In this document: positions 18,342-28,272 of the stretch, piece after piece | Numbering within the stretch: position 1 is the first letter of the stretch | Layout of the letters: every line of letters begins with the position of its first letter | NCBI RefSeq assembly: GCF_003719825.1 | Contig: NZ_RIBS01000001.1 | Span: 1 to 64,000, forward strand | Source: Montanilutibacter psychrotolerans | Lineage (GTDB): Bacteria > Pseudomonadota > Gammaproteobacteria > Xanthomonadales > Xanthomonadaceae | Length of the DNA stretch: 64,000 bases | Reading direction: 5' to 3' | The notes under the pieces: generated by a model | The model's input: the letters and a program-made list of their open reading frames with translations, nothing else | What the model was told of the DNA's origin: nothing | Databases searched by the model: none | Translations under genes and position numbers: made by a program

Positions 18342-19496
18342 TCAGTCGCCGAGGAACAGCGCAACCACGTCGTTGGTGAAACGTCGGCCCAGTTCGGTCG
18401 GGCGGACGAGGTCGGCCTCGATCGCAAGCCAACCGTTCGCCTCGGCCTGCGCCAGTTGCGCGCCGATCTGCGCCCGGGGCAGACCGGTGGAGGCCTCGAA
18501 ACGGGTGAGGCTGAAGCCATCGACCAGTCGCAGCGCGTTGAGCATGAACTCGAAGGGCCGCCGCTGCAGGGTGATGCGCTCGTCGCCGCCGATCGCGGCA
18601 TCGGTGCCGGCGTGGGCGAGGTAGGCCGTCGGATGCTTGAGCTTCCAGCGTCGCAGGATGTCCTGTTCGCTGCCCAGGGTGATCTTGGCGTGCGCCCCGG
18701 CGCCGATGCCGAGGTAGTCGCCGTACTTCCAGTAGTTGAGGTTGTGGGCGCACTGACGCTCGGGCTGGGCGTAGGCACTGACCTCGTACTGCCCATAGCC
18801 GGCGGCGGCCAGCATCGCCTGGCAATGTTCCTGCATGTCCCAGCTGTCGTCCTCGGCGGGGATGCCGGCCGGTGGGCGCGCGGCGAACACGGTGTTGGGT
18901 TCCAGCGTGAGCTGGTAGTGCGACACGTGCGTGGGCTGCAGCGCGAACGCGCGCTCCAGGTCGCGTTCGGCCATCGCCAGCGTCTGGCCGGGCAGGGCAT
19001 ACATGAGATCGAGGTTGAAGTTGTCGAAGCCGGCGTCCTGGGCGAGCTTGACCGCGGCATCGGCCTGCGCTGCGTCGTGGATGCGGCCCAACCGCTTCAG
19101 GCAACCGTCGTCGAAACTCTGGATGCCGAAGCTCAGCCGATTCACGCCCGCGGCGCGATAGCCCCCGAAGCGCCCGTGCTCGGCCGTGCCCGGGTTGGTC
19201 TCCAGCGTGATCTCGCATCCCGGCGCCATGCGCAGGCGGCTGCTCGCGCCCTGCAGGAAGCGGTCGATGAACTCCGGCGGCATGAGGCTGGGCGTGCCGC
19301 CGCCGAAGAAGACGCTGTGCACCACGCGCCCCCACACCAGCGGCAGGTCGTGGTCGAGGTCGGCCAGCAGGGCATCGACGTACGCGGCGAACGGCAGCTC
19401 GCCGCGGCCCTCGTGCGAGTTGAAGTCGCAGTACGGGCATTTGCGCACGCACCACGGAACGTGGACGTACAGGGACAGCGGTGGGGTGGTCAGCAT
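18342..19496 (-). CDS. hemW: Radical SAM heme chaperone HemW
   Basis: Binds heme and inserts it into target proteins; formerly called HemN-like. The 384-residue protein has the radical SAM cluster motif CVRKCPYCDF (Cys16, Cys20, Cys23), the SAM-binding GGGTPS stretch, NPGTAEHG, RLSFGIQSFDD and a C-terminal HemN_C domain with RRPFEFMLNALRL. The CxxxCxxC motif without an extra Cys is that of HemW rather than coproporphyrinogen dehydrogenase HemN. The ATG at 19496 gives the family N-terminus. It is the last gene of the rph-VOC-rdgB-hemW series, an arrangement common in this group. Confidence 0.95.
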   Translation of the reverse strand: MLTTPPLSLYVHVPWCVRKCPYCDFNSHEGRGELPFAAYVDALLADLDHDLPLVWGRVVHSVFFGGGTPSLMPPEFIDRFLQGASSRLRMAPGCEITLETNPGTAEHGRFGGYRAAGVNRLSFGIQSFDDGCLKRLGRIHDAAQADAAVKLAQDAGFDNFNLDLMYALPGQTLAMAERDLERAFALQPTHVSHYQLTLEPNTVFAARPPAGIPAEDDSWDMQEHCQAMLAAAGYGQYEVSAYAQPERQCAHNLNYWKYGDYLGIGAGAHAKITLGSEQDILRRWKLKHPTAYLAHAGTDAAIGGDERITLQRRPFEFMLNALRLVDGFSLTRFEASTGLPRAQIGAQLAQAEANGWLAIEADLVRPTELGRRFTNDVVALFLGD

Positions 19497-19584
19497 GGCG
19501 ATATTGTCCCACCGGGCCGGCCGGGGAAGTGAACGGCGGCGGGCTCCCGAGCCCGCATTCCCGCGGGGCCTCGGCTTACCCGGC

Positions 19585-20202
19585 CTATGCGCGCTCGACC
19601 TCGCCCTGGGCACGTCGCGCCAGCTTCTGTCGCAGGCTGGCCAGCGCCAGGCCGCGGTGGCTGATGGCGTTTTTCAGTGCGGGCGCGATCTCGGCTGCCG
19701 AAACGCCGTTCACCGTGTCCAGGAACACCGGGTCGTACCCGAAGCCGCCGTCGCCACGCCGTGCTTCGAGCACGCGGCCGTGCCATTCGCCCTCGGCGAT
19801 CAGGGGTTGCGGATCGTCGGCATGGCGGACCAGCACGATCACCGCATAGAAGTGCGCGCCGCGTTGCGTCTGCGGCACGTCGCTCAGTGCGGCGAGCAGC
19901 TTGTCGATGTTGGCCTCGGCGTTGCCATGGCCTCCGGCGTAGCGCGCCGAGTACAGGCCGGGTGCGCCGTCCAGAGCATCCACGCACAGCCCCGAGTCGT
20001 CGCCCAGCGCCGGCAGGCCGGTCACGCGCGAAGCGTGGCGCGCCTTCAGCAGCGCGTTCTCGACAAAGGTGAGCCCGGTCTCCTCGATGTCCTCGACCCC
20101 CAGCTCGCCCTGCGTGACGCAATCAAAACCGCTGTCGTGCAACAGCGCGTTGAACTCGGCGAGCTTGCCGCGGTTGCTGCTGGCGATTACCAGTCGTTTC
20201 AT
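19585..20202 (-). CDS. rdgB: XTP/dITP diphosphatase (RdgB/HAM1)
   Basis: Hydrolyses the non-canonical nucleotides XTP, dITP and ITP to monophosphates, keeping them out of nucleic acids. The 205-residue product has the SSNRGKLAEF N-terminus, the catalytic TFVENALLKARHAS and GDDSGLCVDALDGAPGLYSAR motifs, and DGGFGYDPVFL and SHRG near the C-terminus. Its ATG at 20202 overlaps the stop of the VOC gene (ATGA). hemW begins 88 bases downstream. Confidence 0.96.
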   Translation of the reverse strand: MKRLVIASSNRGKLAEFNALLHDSGFDCVTQGELGVEDIEETGLTFVENALLKARHASRVTGLPALGDDSGLCVDALDGAPGLYSARYAGGHGNAEANIDKLLAALSDVPQTQRGAHFYAVIVLVRHADDPQPLIAEGEWHGRVLEARRGDGGFGYDPVFLDTVNGVSAAEIAPALKNAISHRGLALASLRQKLARRAQGEVERA

Positions 20203-20597
20203 GCCTTGTGCTCCAACAGGTCCCAACGATTGCCACACAGATCTTCGAACACCGCGACGCTGCCGTAGGCCTCGCGCCGCGGTGCCTCCAGGAAGCGGAC
20301 GCCGCGCGCGGTCATGGCGGCGAAGTCGCGGTCGAAGTCGTCGCTGTGCAGGAAGTAGCCGACCCGGCCGCCGGTCTGGTCGCCGATGCGGGCGATCTGG
20401 GCGTCGCCCACCGCGCGCGCCAGCAGCAGGCCCGTCGCGTTCGCGCCCGAACCCGGTGGCGTCACGCGCACCCAGCGCTTGCCGTTGCCCAGGTCGGTGT
20501 CCTCGCGCAGTTCGAAGCCGAGCACGCCGGTGAACCACGCGATGGCCGCGTCGTAGTCGCGCACCAGCAGGGTGAAGTAGCCGATGGTCTGGGGCAT
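20199..20597 (-). CDS. VOC (glyoxalase/bleomycin resistance fold) protein
   Basis: A 132-residue single vicinal-oxygen-chelate domain with paired beta-alpha-beta-beta-beta modules: FTLLVRDYDAAIAWFTGVLGF at the N-terminus and AVFEDLCGNRWDLLEH at the C-terminus, with a Glu as the last likely metal ligand. The substrate cannot be told from the sequence. It overlaps rdgB by 4 bases, so it is coupled to nucleotide-pool clean-up, but this may be only positional. Confidence 0.88.
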   Translation of the reverse strand: MPQTIGYFTLLVRDYDAAIAWFTGVLGFELREDTDLGNGKRWVRVTPPGSGANATGLLLARAVGDAQIARIGDQTGGRVGYFLHSDDFDRDFAAMTARGVRFLEAPRREAYGSVAVFEDLCGNRWDLLEHKA

Positions 20598-20732
20598 GGC
20601 GTGGCGCTCCGGGTCGTGGCGTGGGGGCATGCAGTGGGATCGAGCGCACGCATCGCCCCCGGTTCGAGCCGGGCGCGACCGTGCGGCAGTCGTGACAGGT
20701 CCGGCGCCGGCCCGCGTGGGGCTGGACGCGGT

Positions 20733-21488
20733 TCAGCCCGCCAGCGCCTCGCGTTGCTTGGACACGAGTTCGGCGATGCCCGCTTCGGCCAGCGCGGTCA
20801 TGGCGGCCAGTTCCTCGCGACGGAACGCATGGCCTTCGGCAGTGCCCTGCAGCTCGATGAAGCCGCCGCCGTCGTTCATCACCACGTTCATGTCGGTGTC
20901 GCAGTCGCTGTCTTCAGCGTAGTCCAGGTCGACCACCGGCACGCCACGGTAGATGCCCACCGACACTGCGGCGATCGCACCGAAGATCGGATCGCGTTTG
21001 ATCTCGCCACGCTTGATCAGCCACTGCACTGCGTCGACCAGCGCCACGTACGCGCCGGTGATCGCCGCGGTGCGGGTGCCGCCGTCGGCCTGCAGGACGT
21101 CGCAGTCGAGCGTGATGGTGCGTTCGCCCAGCGCCTTGCGGTCGATGCAGGCGCGCAGGCTGCGGCCGATCAGGCGCTGGATCTCCAGCGTGCGTCCGCC
21201 CTGCTTGCCGCGCGCGGCCTCGCGATCGGAACGGGTGTGCGTGGCGCGCGGCAGCATGCCGTACTCGGCCGTGACCCAGCCTTCGCCCTTGCCGCGCAGG
21301 AAGGCGGGCACGCGGTTCTCGACGCTGGCCGTGCACAGCACGCGGGTGTCGCCGAAGCTGACCAGCACCGAGCCTTCGGCGTGCTGGGTGTAGCCGCGCT
21401 GGATGCGGACCTCGCGCAGCTGTCCGGGAGCGCGGCCGCTGGGACGTGCCACGGTCAGGTCGGGGGCGGCAGTGGTGCCGGTTGTCAT
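20733..21488 (-). CDS. rph: Ribonuclease PH
   Basis: Phosphate-dependent 3'-5' exoribonuclease that trims tRNA precursors. The 251-residue protein contains the family's [13 protein letters not shown] start, [28 protein letters not shown], the [16 protein letters not shown] active-site segment and [18 protein letters not shown]. The ATG at 21488 gives a leader about ten residues longer than in E. coli. It is divergent from yicC with 155 bases between starts, the usual arrangement, and heads the rph-VOC-rdgB-hemW series. Confidence 0.96.
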   Translation of the reverse strand: MTTGTTAAPDLTVARPSGRAPGQLREVRIQRGYTQHAEGSVLVSFGDTRVLCTASVENRVPAFLRGKGEGWVTAEYGMLPRATHTRSDREAARGKQGGRTLEIQRLIGRSLRACIDRKALGERTITLDCDVLQADGGTRTAAITGAYVALVDAVQWLIKRGEIKRDPIFGAIAAVSVGIYRGVPVVDLDYAEDSDCDTDMNVVMNDGGGFIELQGTAEGHAFRREELAAMTALAEAGIAELVSKQREALAG

Positions 21489-21643
21489 CGCGCGATTACC
21501 TTGGAAGGGGCGCGCGAGTTTACCATTCGCCCCCTCGCGCCCCTGCCGGAACCTCCGGCGGAGGCCGCCGCGCCCGTCCGGGCGCTTCCCGCAGCGTGGC
21601 TGCAAGCCGCTTTGCGCGGCGCCACGCCGTTCCAGGAGCAAGC

Positions 21644-22507
21644 ATGTCGATCCGCAGCATGACCGCGTTTGCCAGTGCCGAACGCGTAACCGAATGGGGC
21701 ACGCTCGGTTGCGAGCTGCGCTCGGTGAACCACCGTTTTCTCGAAGTGGGCGTGCGCCTGCACGACGAGCTGCGCTCGCTCGAGCCGATGCTGCGCGAGC
21801 GGGTGGCCACGCGCATCAGCCGCGGCAAGGTCGACCTGACCCTGCGGCTGCGCGCACCGGAAGGCGCCAACGAGCTGCAGATCAACCCGACCCGCCTTCG
21901 CGAACTGGGCGACCTGGCCATCGACATGGCCGCGCGCTTTCCGGGGCTGCACACCGATTTCACCCAGTTGCTGCAGTTCCCCGGCGTGCTGCAGGCACCC
22001 GCCGGCGACCCGGCGGCGCTGCAGGCCCAGGCGATCGCGCTGCTGGACGAAACCCTCGACGAATTCGTCGCCGCGCGCGAGCGTGAGGGCGGCAAGCTCG
22101 CGGCCGTGATCGGCGAGCGCGTCGATGGCATCGCCCGCATCGCCGCGGACGTCCGCACGCTGATGCCGCAGATCCGCATCGGCCAGCGCACCAAGCTCGA
22201 AACCCGCCTGGCCGACCTGGCGCAGCCTGCCGACCCGGGCCGCCTGGAGCAGGAGTTGGTGATCTGGCTGCAGAAGCTCGACGTCGATGAAGAGCTCGAC
22301 CGCCTCGACGCGCACGTGTCCGAAGCGCGTCGCGTGCTGAAGCTGCGCGAGGCCGTCGGTCGCCGCCTGGACTTCCTGCTGCAGGAGTTCAACCGCGAGG
22401 CCAACACCCTGGGCTCCAAGTCCGTTGACGCGCGCAGCTCCGCTGCCGCGGTCGAGCTGAAGGTGCTGATCGACCAGGTCCGCGAGCAGATCCAGAACAT
22501 CGAGTAG
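21644..22507 (+). CDS. yicC: YicC family endoribonuclease
   Basis: The 287-residue protein has the YicC_N domain (MTAFASAE and [11 protein letters not shown] at the N-terminus) and the C-terminal DUF1732 domain ([13 protein letters not shown], then [18 protein letters not shown]). E. coli YicC has been described as an endoribonuclease that promotes decay of small RNAs. The ATG at 21644 has AGGAG six bases upstream. The gene lies between the divergent rph and gmk, as in many proteobacteria. Confidence 0.94.
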   Translation: MSIRSMTAFASAERVTEWGTLGCELRSVNHRFLEVGVRLHDELRSLEPMLRERVATRISRGKVDLTLRLRAPEGANELQINPTRLRELGDLAIDMAARFPGLHTDFTQLLQFPGVLQAPAGDPAALQAQAIALLDETLDEFVAAREREGGKLAAVIGERVDGIARIAADVRTLMPQIRIGQRTKLETRLADLAQPADPGRLEQELVIWLQKLDVDEELDRLDAHVSEARRVLKLREAVGRRLDFLLQEFNREANTLGSKSVDARSSAAAVELKVLIDQVREQIQNIE

Positions 22508-22638
22508 TCCACCCGGGGGAACGGGGAACGACGGGGCAGGTATCGTGATGGCGCGAACCGCCAATGCTTCCGCCAATCCCGTTGCCGCCGTTGACGAATT
22601 CCCAGCCCTCACGCTTCCAGACACTGATTGCCGACCCT

Positions 22639-23253
22639 ATGCGCGGAACCCTTTACATCGTTGCTGCGCCTTCGGGAGCCGGGAAGTCCAGCATCGTCAA
22701 CGCGGTGCTGGCGCGCGATGCCAACATTGCCCTGTCAATCTCGTTCACCTCGCGGGCACCTCGCCCAGGCGAGCGTCACGCCGAGCATTACCACTTCGTC
22801 AGCGCCGCCGAGTTCGAGCGCATGGTCGAGGCCGGCGACTTCTTCGAGCACGCGCTCGTCCACGGCGACTGGAAGGGCACGGCGCGCCAGTCGGTGGAGC
22901 CGCAGTTGGCGGCCGGCAAGGACGTGCTGCTGGAGATCGACTGGCAGGGTGCGCGACAGGTGCGCGCCAAGGTGGCCGATGCGATCAGCGTGTTCATCCT
23001 GCCGCCCTCGCGTGAGGCGCTGGATCAGCGCATGCGCAGTCGCGGGCAGGACACCGAACAGGTCATGGCCCAGCGCCTGGCGGCCGCGCGCGAGGAGATG
23101 TCGCATTACGGCGAGTTCGACTACGTGGTCGTCAACGAGCACTTCGCGGTCGCCGTGGATGAAATGTGCGCGATCTTCACCGCCAGCCGCTTGCGTCGCG
23201 ATCAGCAGGTGGCTCGCCACTCGCGCCTGATCACCGCGCTGTTGGCCGAGTAG
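22639..23253 (+). CDS. gmk: Guanylate kinase
   Basis: Phosphorylates GMP to GDP. The 204-residue protein has the P-loop APSGAGKSS right after the start, the GMP-binding SFTSRAPRPGE and EHYHFVSAAEFE stretches, and DVLLEIDWQGARQV. The ATG at 22639 yields the family's normal start (MRGTLYIVAAPSGAG); an ATG at 22564 would add 25 atypical residues. The order gmk, rpoZ, spoT is the classical gammaproteobacterial cluster, though the 412-base gap before rpoZ holds a separate promoter. Confidence 0.96.
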   Translation: MRGTLYIVAAPSGAGKSSIVNAVLARDANIALSISFTSRAPRPGERHAEHYHFVSAAEFERMVEAGDFFEHALVHGDWKGTARQSVEPQLAAGKDVLLEIDWQGARQVRAKVADAISVFILPPSREALDQRMRSRGQDTEQVMAQRLAAAREEMSHYGEFDYVVVNEHFAVAVDEMCAIFTASRLRRDQQVARHSRLITALLAE

Positions 23254-23608
23254 CATTCCTGCGGCGTCTTGCCGCGGCAGCGCCGTGACCGTGTGACCGA
23301 CGCAGACCAGGGTGATCGGACTGGGCTTCTCAATGTCCGGCGCGCATCTCGGGTGCCTGCCCCGCCACGCCGGCCGGCTGGACGATTCCGCGTTCCGGCT
23401 TCTGGTTCACAGTCGCCGCCGTCGCCCGACGGGTTGCAGTGGAACGCCACCGCACGCCCCCGCAGGCGGGCGGGGGCTCTGGTTCGCATTCAGCTGGCAG
23501 GTGGGCGGGGTATCCAGGAGGGCGGCCAGGCGGGGCATCGTTGGCATAACTTCCTGATTCGCAAGGCGCCCGGTTCCCGGAAACTTGCCTTTGCGGGGCG
23601 CGCGCAGC
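23254..23608. other. Spacer between gmk and rpoZ
   Basis: No gene recognised. A GC-rich hairpin, GCCCCCGC (23456-23463) with GCGGGGGC (23470-23477), could end the gmk transcript but has no proper T tract. The rpoZ promoter lies at its right end. Confidence 0.5.
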
Positions 23609-23614
23609 TAAAAT
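23585..23614 (+). promoter_or_regulatory. Sigma-70 promoter of rpoZ-spoT
   Basis: TTGCCT (23585-23590) and TAAAAT (23609-23614) are separated by 18 bases, 52 bases before the rpoZ start. This is the best promoter match in the gmk-rpoZ gap. Confidence 0.7.
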
Positions 23615-23665
23615 CCCCACCCCTTTCTGTAATTCATGGCTGGCCGTACGGCCGCCGGGAGCCCC

Positions 23666-23965
23666 ATGGCCCGCATCACCGTTGAAGATTGTCTGGAAGT
23701 GGTCGACAACCGCTTCGAACTCGTCATGCTGGCCGCCAAGCGCGCCCGCCAGCTGGCCAATGGCGTCGAGCCGCAGCTCGACAACAGCGAAGCCAACGAC
23801 AAGCCCACCGTGCTTGCCCTGCGTGAGATCGCAGCCCGCCAGATCAACCCCGAGTACATCGACGCGGTCGAGAAGTCCGAGCGCGAGCGCAAGGAGCGCG
23901 AGGCGCTGGAGTGGGCTGCCGCCGAAGTGGTGGCCGACGACGACCTGTCCAAGGGCGACGACTGA
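23666..23965 (+). CDS. rpoZ: RNA polymerase omega subunit
   Basis: The 99-residue omega subunit aids assembly of RNA polymerase and, with beta-prime, forms one ppGpp-binding site. It has [43 protein letters not shown] and an acidic tail. The ATG at 23666 has GGGAG upstream and gives the standard N-terminus; an ATG ten codons earlier is disfavoured. A terminator at 24028-24057 lies between it and spoT, so some transcripts end there. Confidence 0.96.
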   Translation: MARITVEDCLEVVDNRFELVMLAAKRARQLANGVEPQLDNSEANDKPTVLALREIAARQINPEYIDAVEKSERERKEREALEWAAAEVVADDDLSKGDD

Positions 23966-24027
23966 GTCCGATGCGCGGCCGGCAACGGTCGCGATGATCG
24001 CCACGGCGATCGACAGCATCGGCAACC

Positions 24028-24057
24028 AGGCCCCGCCATGTGCGGGGCCTTTGTTTT
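24028..24057 (+). terminator. Rho-independent terminator after rpoZ
   Basis: AGGCCCCGC (24028-24036) pairs with GCGGGGCCT (24042-24050) around CATGT and is followed by TTGTTTT. It lies 63 bases after rpoZ and would reduce read-through into spoT. Confidence 0.9.
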
Positions 24058-24147
24058 GGAGGGCCTGCCAGGCAGGTATGCCCTGACCGGACCGCGTCGC
24101 CGCCCAGCGCGTTGCGCCGCGCTGCATTGGACGCGTAGATTCCAGAC

Positions 24148-26331
24148 ATGACCCCAACCGAGACCGCCCTCAGCTTGTCCACGACCCCTGCGTTCGATGA
24201 CGCGGCGTTGCCGGACTACGTGCTGGAGCTGGAACGCTCGGCCGACTACCTGCCGGTGCCGCAGCGCGAGTTGTTGCGACGCGCCTGGGCGATCGGCGCG
24301 GCGGCCCATGCCGGACAGACCCGCAAGTCCGGCGAGCCCTACATCACCCATCCGGTGGCGGTGGCGAAGGTGCTGGCCGAGCAGGGCCTCGACGTGGAGA
24401 CCCTGGTCGCGGCGATCCTGCACGACACCATCGAGGACACGCCGGTCACCCGCGACTGCCTGGCCAAGGAATTCGGCGAGACGGTGGCGGAGCTGGTCGA
24501 CGGCGTCACCAAGCTCGACAAGCTGCAGTTCCGCGACCGCCAGGAAGCGGCCGCGGAAAGTTTCCGCAAGATGCTGCTGGCGATGTCGCGCGACCTGCGG
24601 GTGATCCTGATCAAGCTCGCCGACCGCCTGCACAACATGCGCACGCTCGGTGCCCAGAATCCCGAGGCGCGCGAACGCATCGCCCGCGAGACGCTCGAGA
24701 TCTACGCACCGATCGCGCAGCGCCTGGGCATGAACCTGATCAAGGCCGAACTGCAGGACCTGGGCTTTCGCGCGCTGCACCCCTGGCGGCATGCGGTGAT
24801 CGCCAAGCGCATCCGCACCCAGCCGGTGGTTCGGCGCGAGTCGCTGGTCCAGATCGAAGGCCACCTCGCCCAGCGCCTGGCCAAGGAGAAGCTGGTGCAC
24901 CGGTTGATCAGCCGGGTGAAGTCGCCGTGGAGCATCTACACGAAGATGCGCGGCGAGCACAAGAATTTCGCCCAGGTGATGGACGTGTTCGGATTCCGCG
25001 TGGTGCTGCGGTCGGTACCGGACTGTTACCACGCGCTCGGTGTCGTGCACGCGGCCTACAAACCGCTCGACGCGCGCTTCCGCGACTTCATCGCCATCCC
25101 CAAGGCCAACGGCTACCAGTCGCTGCACACGGTGTTGTTCGGTCCGTACGGCTCCCCGGTGGAAGTTCAGCTGCGCACCGAGGAGATGGACCTGATCGCC
25201 GAACGCGGCATCGCCGCGCACTGGTCGTACAAGCACGGCGGCGAAGGCCCCAACAGCGCGCAGAGCCGCGCGCACAGCTGGATCGCCAATCTCGTCGAAT
25301 CGCAGCAGGGCACCGGCTCGTCGCTGGAGTTCCTGGAGAACGTCAAGGTCGACCTGTTCCCGGACGAGGTCTACCTGTTCACGCCCAAGGGCGACATCCT
25401 GTCGTTGCCGCGCAATGCCACCGCGCTGGACTTTGCCTACGCGGTGCACACCGACGTGGGCAACCGAGCGGTCGCCGCGCGCGTCGACGGCAAGCTGGTG
25501 CCGTTGCGCACGCGCCTGGCCAGCGGCCAGCGCGCGGAGATCGTCACCGCCAAGTCGTCCACGCCCAAGCCACAGTGGCTGGAGTTCGTGGTGTCGGGCA
25601 AGGCGCGCACCTCGATCCGCCAGCAGCTCAAGCAGCTGGGCCACGAGGACGCCGTGCAACTCGGCCACCGCATGCTGGACCGCGCGCTGGAAGCGCTGGA
25701 GACCTCGCTCGAGCGCGTGCCCGCGCCGCGCCTGGAGGCCTTCCTCACAGAGCACCGCTACCAGCGCCTCGAGGCGCTGCTGGCTGACATCGCGCTTGGC
25801 AACCGGATGCCGCAGCAGGTGGCGCTGGCGCTGTTGCGCGAGGCGCCCGGCAAGCCGCAGCGCCGTCGCCTCGACCACCGACCCTCGACCACCGACAAGA
25901 TCCTGATCACCGGCGCCGAGCGTGGCGTGATCAGCTTCGCGAACTGCTGCCTGCCGTTGCCCGGCGACGAGATCATGGGGTATCACACCGCCGGCAAGGG
26001 CATCGTGGTGCACCGGCTCGACTGCCCGAACGTGGCCGAGTACCGCAAGTCGCCCGATCGCTGGGTCCCGATCGGCTGGGACCGCGAGGTGGCGGGCGAT
26101 TTCGGTGCCGCGCTCAAGATCGAAGTCGACAACCGCCCCGGCGCACTGGCACAGGTGGCCGCGGCGATCGCCGATGCCGATTCCAACATCGACCGCATCG
26201 AGTACCTCGACCGCGACACCAACATGGCCGTGATGCGATTCGCCATCGAGGTCAGCGACCGTCGTCATCTGGCTGACGTGATCCGTCGCGTGCGCCGGCT
26301 CAACGTGGTGCTCGGCGTCACGCGCATCTAG
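24148..26331 (+). CDS. spoT: Bifunctional (p)ppGpp synthetase/hydrolase SpoT
   Basis: Makes and degrades (p)ppGpp in the stringent response. The 727-residue protein has an N-terminal HD hydrolase domain with intact HDTIED (His92-Asp97), the synthetase domain ([33 protein letters not shown]), a TGS domain ([20 protein letters not shown]), a conserved-Cys region ([19 protein letters not shown]) and a C-terminal ACT domain. The complete HD motif separates it from the mono-functional RelA. With rpoZ just upstream, both ppGpp makers and one ppGpp-site subunit are encoded together. ridA follows after about 100 bases. Confidence 0.97.
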   Translation: MTPTETALSLSTTPAFDDAALPDYVLELERSADYLPVPQRELLRRAWAIGAAAHAGQTRKSGEPYITHPVAVAKVLAEQGLDVETLVAAILHDTIEDTPVTRDCLAKEFGETVAELVDGVTKLDKLQFRDRQEAAAESFRKMLLAMSRDLRVILIKLADRLHNMRTLGAQNPEARERIARETLEIYAPIAQRLGMNLIKAELQDLGFRALHPWRHAVIAKRIRTQPVVRRESLVQIEGHLAQRLAKEKLVHRLISRVKSPWSIYTKMRGEHKNFAQVMDVFGFRVVLRSVPDCYHALGVVHAAYKPLDARFRDFIAIPKANGYQSLHTVLFGPYGSPVEVQLRTEEMDLIAERGIAAHWSYKHGGEGPNSAQSRAHSWIANLVESQQGTGSSLEFLENVKVDLFPDEVYLFTPKGDILSLPRNATALDFAYAVHTDVGNRAVAARVDGKLVPLRTRLASGQRAEIVTAKSSTPKPQWLEFVVSGKARTSIRQQLKQLGHEDAVQLGHRMLDRALEALETSLERVPAPRLEAFLTEHRYQRLEALLADIALGNRMPQQVALALLREAPGKPQRRRLDHRPSTTDKILITGAERGVISFANCCLPLPGDEIMGYHTAGKGIVVHRLDCPNVAEYRKSPDRWVPIGWDREVAGDFGAALKIEVDNRPGALAQVAAAIADADSNIDRIEYLDRDTNMAVMRFAIEVSDRRHLADVIRRVRRLNVVLGVTRI

Positions 26332-26429
26332 GGCCAGTAGCGCCCTGGTGGCGCCGTACCGTCGTGCGTGGGCGGACAGGTCGCGTGGTTGCCGCTACGA
26401 TTCACGGCCCACCCCTGCCGACCGACGAC

Positions 26430-26813
<384 letters not shown>

Positions 26814-26831
26814 AACCCGCGCACGGCACAT

Positions 26832-26899
26832 GGGCTGGGGTGAGCGAGGCAAACCCCACCCGCGGTCGTAGGATGGGTTGAGCGAAGCGATACCCATCG
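26832..26899 (+). repeat. Pair of REP-like hairpin elements
   Basis: Two related imperfect palindromes stand side by side. The first has GGGGT (26837-26841) and ACCCC (26853-26857) around GAGCGAGGCAA. The second has GATGGGT (26872-26878) and ACCCATC (26892-26898) around TGAGCGAAGCGAT. The common loop word TGAGCGA and the GTAGGATGGGTTGAGCGAAG pattern resemble short dispersed palindromes known from many proteobacterial genomes. Confidence 0.65.
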
Positions 26900-27004
26900 C
26901 GCGCAACTTCCGTCGCGGCGCTTCGCCACGATGCGGCATCCGCACCGTCAATCCGCCGCGACGCGGCACGAAGCTTATCGGGCGCGGGTCCGGCAACTAC
27001 GAGT

Positions 27005-27022
27005 CCCGCGATGGCGGGTTTT
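27005..27022 (+). terminator. Short terminator-like hairpin downstream of ridA
   Basis: CCCGC and GCGGG pair around GATG and are followed by TTTT. It may end the spoT-ridA transcript just before the convergent AraC-type gene. The stem is only five pairs. Confidence 0.45.
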
Positions 27023-27067
27023 CCAGCGCGTGCACCACGCCGCGCCACACACCGCCACGCACCGCCG

Positions 27068-28144
27068 TTACCCGCGTGCGTTGCGCGGTGCTTCGCCCGT
27101 CCAACGCTTGAACGCGCGGCGGAACTCGCGCGCGTCCCGGAACCCGATCGATGCGCCGACCTGGGCAATGGTGAGGCGGTGCTCGCGCAGCAGCTCCAAT
27201 GCGCGTTCGCAACGCAGGCGGTCGTGGATGGCTTTGAAGCTGCTGCCGGCCAGCAGCAGGTGACGCCTGAGGGTGCGTTCGGTGAGGTGCAGCGCGGCGG
27301 CGATCTCCGCCACGCCGGGGTTGTCTCGCAGGCGCGCGCGCAGCAGCCGTTCGACCGCGGCAATGGTCTCGTCACCGGCGTCGCTGGCCGGCATCTGCTC
27401 TCGACACAACGACAGTGCCAGCCGCGCCGTCAGCGTGTTGTGGCTGCTCAGCGGCTTGGCCAGCCACGCCTCGTCGATCACGAGGCGATTGCCTGTGGCG
27501 CCGAAGTGCGCCGGACAGCCGAACACCTCGCTGTACTGACTGGCGTACGCCGGCGCGGGGTAAGCCAGCTCGATGCGCAGCGGCGCGAAGTCCGGGCCGG
27601 CCATCGTGCGCGCCAGCATCAGCGAGCTGGCGAACAGTTCCTCACAGCAGAACGGCTCGATGGCGGGATCGGGCTCGTTCATGCGCGCGCGCATCGCCAC
27701 TTCGCCATGGCCGTTGGATTCCAGATCGAGCGCCATCAACGTGCCGATCGCGCGCGAGTACTCGACGCCGATGCGCATGCCCTCGCCGAAGTTCGCCGCG
27801 GTGATCACCGCCAACCCGACCACGCCGAAGTTGCCAACGCCCTGGCGGCAGCCCATGCGCAGGCCCAGGTCGGCGTGCGGCAGCGTCGCCAGCGCGCGAT
27901 GGAGGATCTGGCTGGCCTGGCGGTACGACACGCGCACGTCGGGATCGCAGACTTGCGTCCGGTCCAGTCGCAGCCCGGTGAACCAGTGGTCGCAGGGCAC
28001 GCCCAGCTCGGCGGCGTACTCGGTCAGCCCGGCCAGCACGCCGGTGCGCAGCACCGTGGCGTGCAGGCGCGCGTCGTCGACGGGCTTGCGCGCGACGGGC
28101 GGACGCGTGGTGGACGACTGCACGGGTGGATGGTTGTCGGTCAT
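27068..28144 (-). CDS. AraC-family transcriptional regulator
   Basis: A 358-residue regulator with an N-terminal effector domain of the arabinose-binding-like type (PF12625, about 30-215, with YRQASQILHRAL and LGLRMGCRQGVGNFGVVG) and a C-terminal AraC DNA-binding domain with two helix-turn-helix units (VAEIAAALHLTERTLRRHLLLAG, about 278-300, and VGASIGFRDAREFRRAFKRWTG, about 329-350). It is divergent from the beta-helix gene, with 128 bases between the starts, so it probably controls that operon and itself. The ATG at 28144 is preferred over a long, proline-rich upstream extension. The effector is unknown. Confidence 0.92.
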   Translation of the reverse strand: MTDNHPPVQSSTTRPPVARKPVDDARLHATVLRTGVLAGLTEYAAELGVPCDHWFTGLRLDRTQVCDPDVRVSYRQASQILHRALATLPHADLGLRMGCRQGVGNFGVVGLAVITAANFGEGMRIGVEYSRAIGTLMALDLESNGHGEVAMRARMNEPDPAIEPFCCEELFASSLMLARTMAGPDFAPLRIELAYPAPAYASQYSEVFGCPAHFGATGNRLVIDEAWLAKPLSSHNTLTARLALSLCREQMPASDAGDETIAAVERLLRARLRDNPGVAEIAAALHLTERTLRRHLLLAGSSFKAIHDRLRCERALELLREHRLTIAQVGASIGFRDAREFRRAFKRWTGEAPRNARG

Positions 28145-28272
28145 TCGAATGTCCGGTTTCCCCCCCTGAGTATGCCTGCCCGGCCCTCCATGCGGGTCGT
28201 CGCGAAACGGGAGACTGCGGGATGGGGCGGCGCGGGACTGGCCGTATCGGAACGGACGGAACGGAGGACGGC

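Noticed and set aside
22564-22638. Upstream ATG giving gmk a 25-residue N-terminal extension.
   Set aside because: The extension is proline-rich, unlike guanylate kinase N-termini, and has no ribosome-binding site.
23608-26268. Long open frame on the minus strand opposite rpoZ and spoT.
   Set aside because: It is complementary to spoT and rpoZ, which have firm evidence; it has biased composition and no motif.
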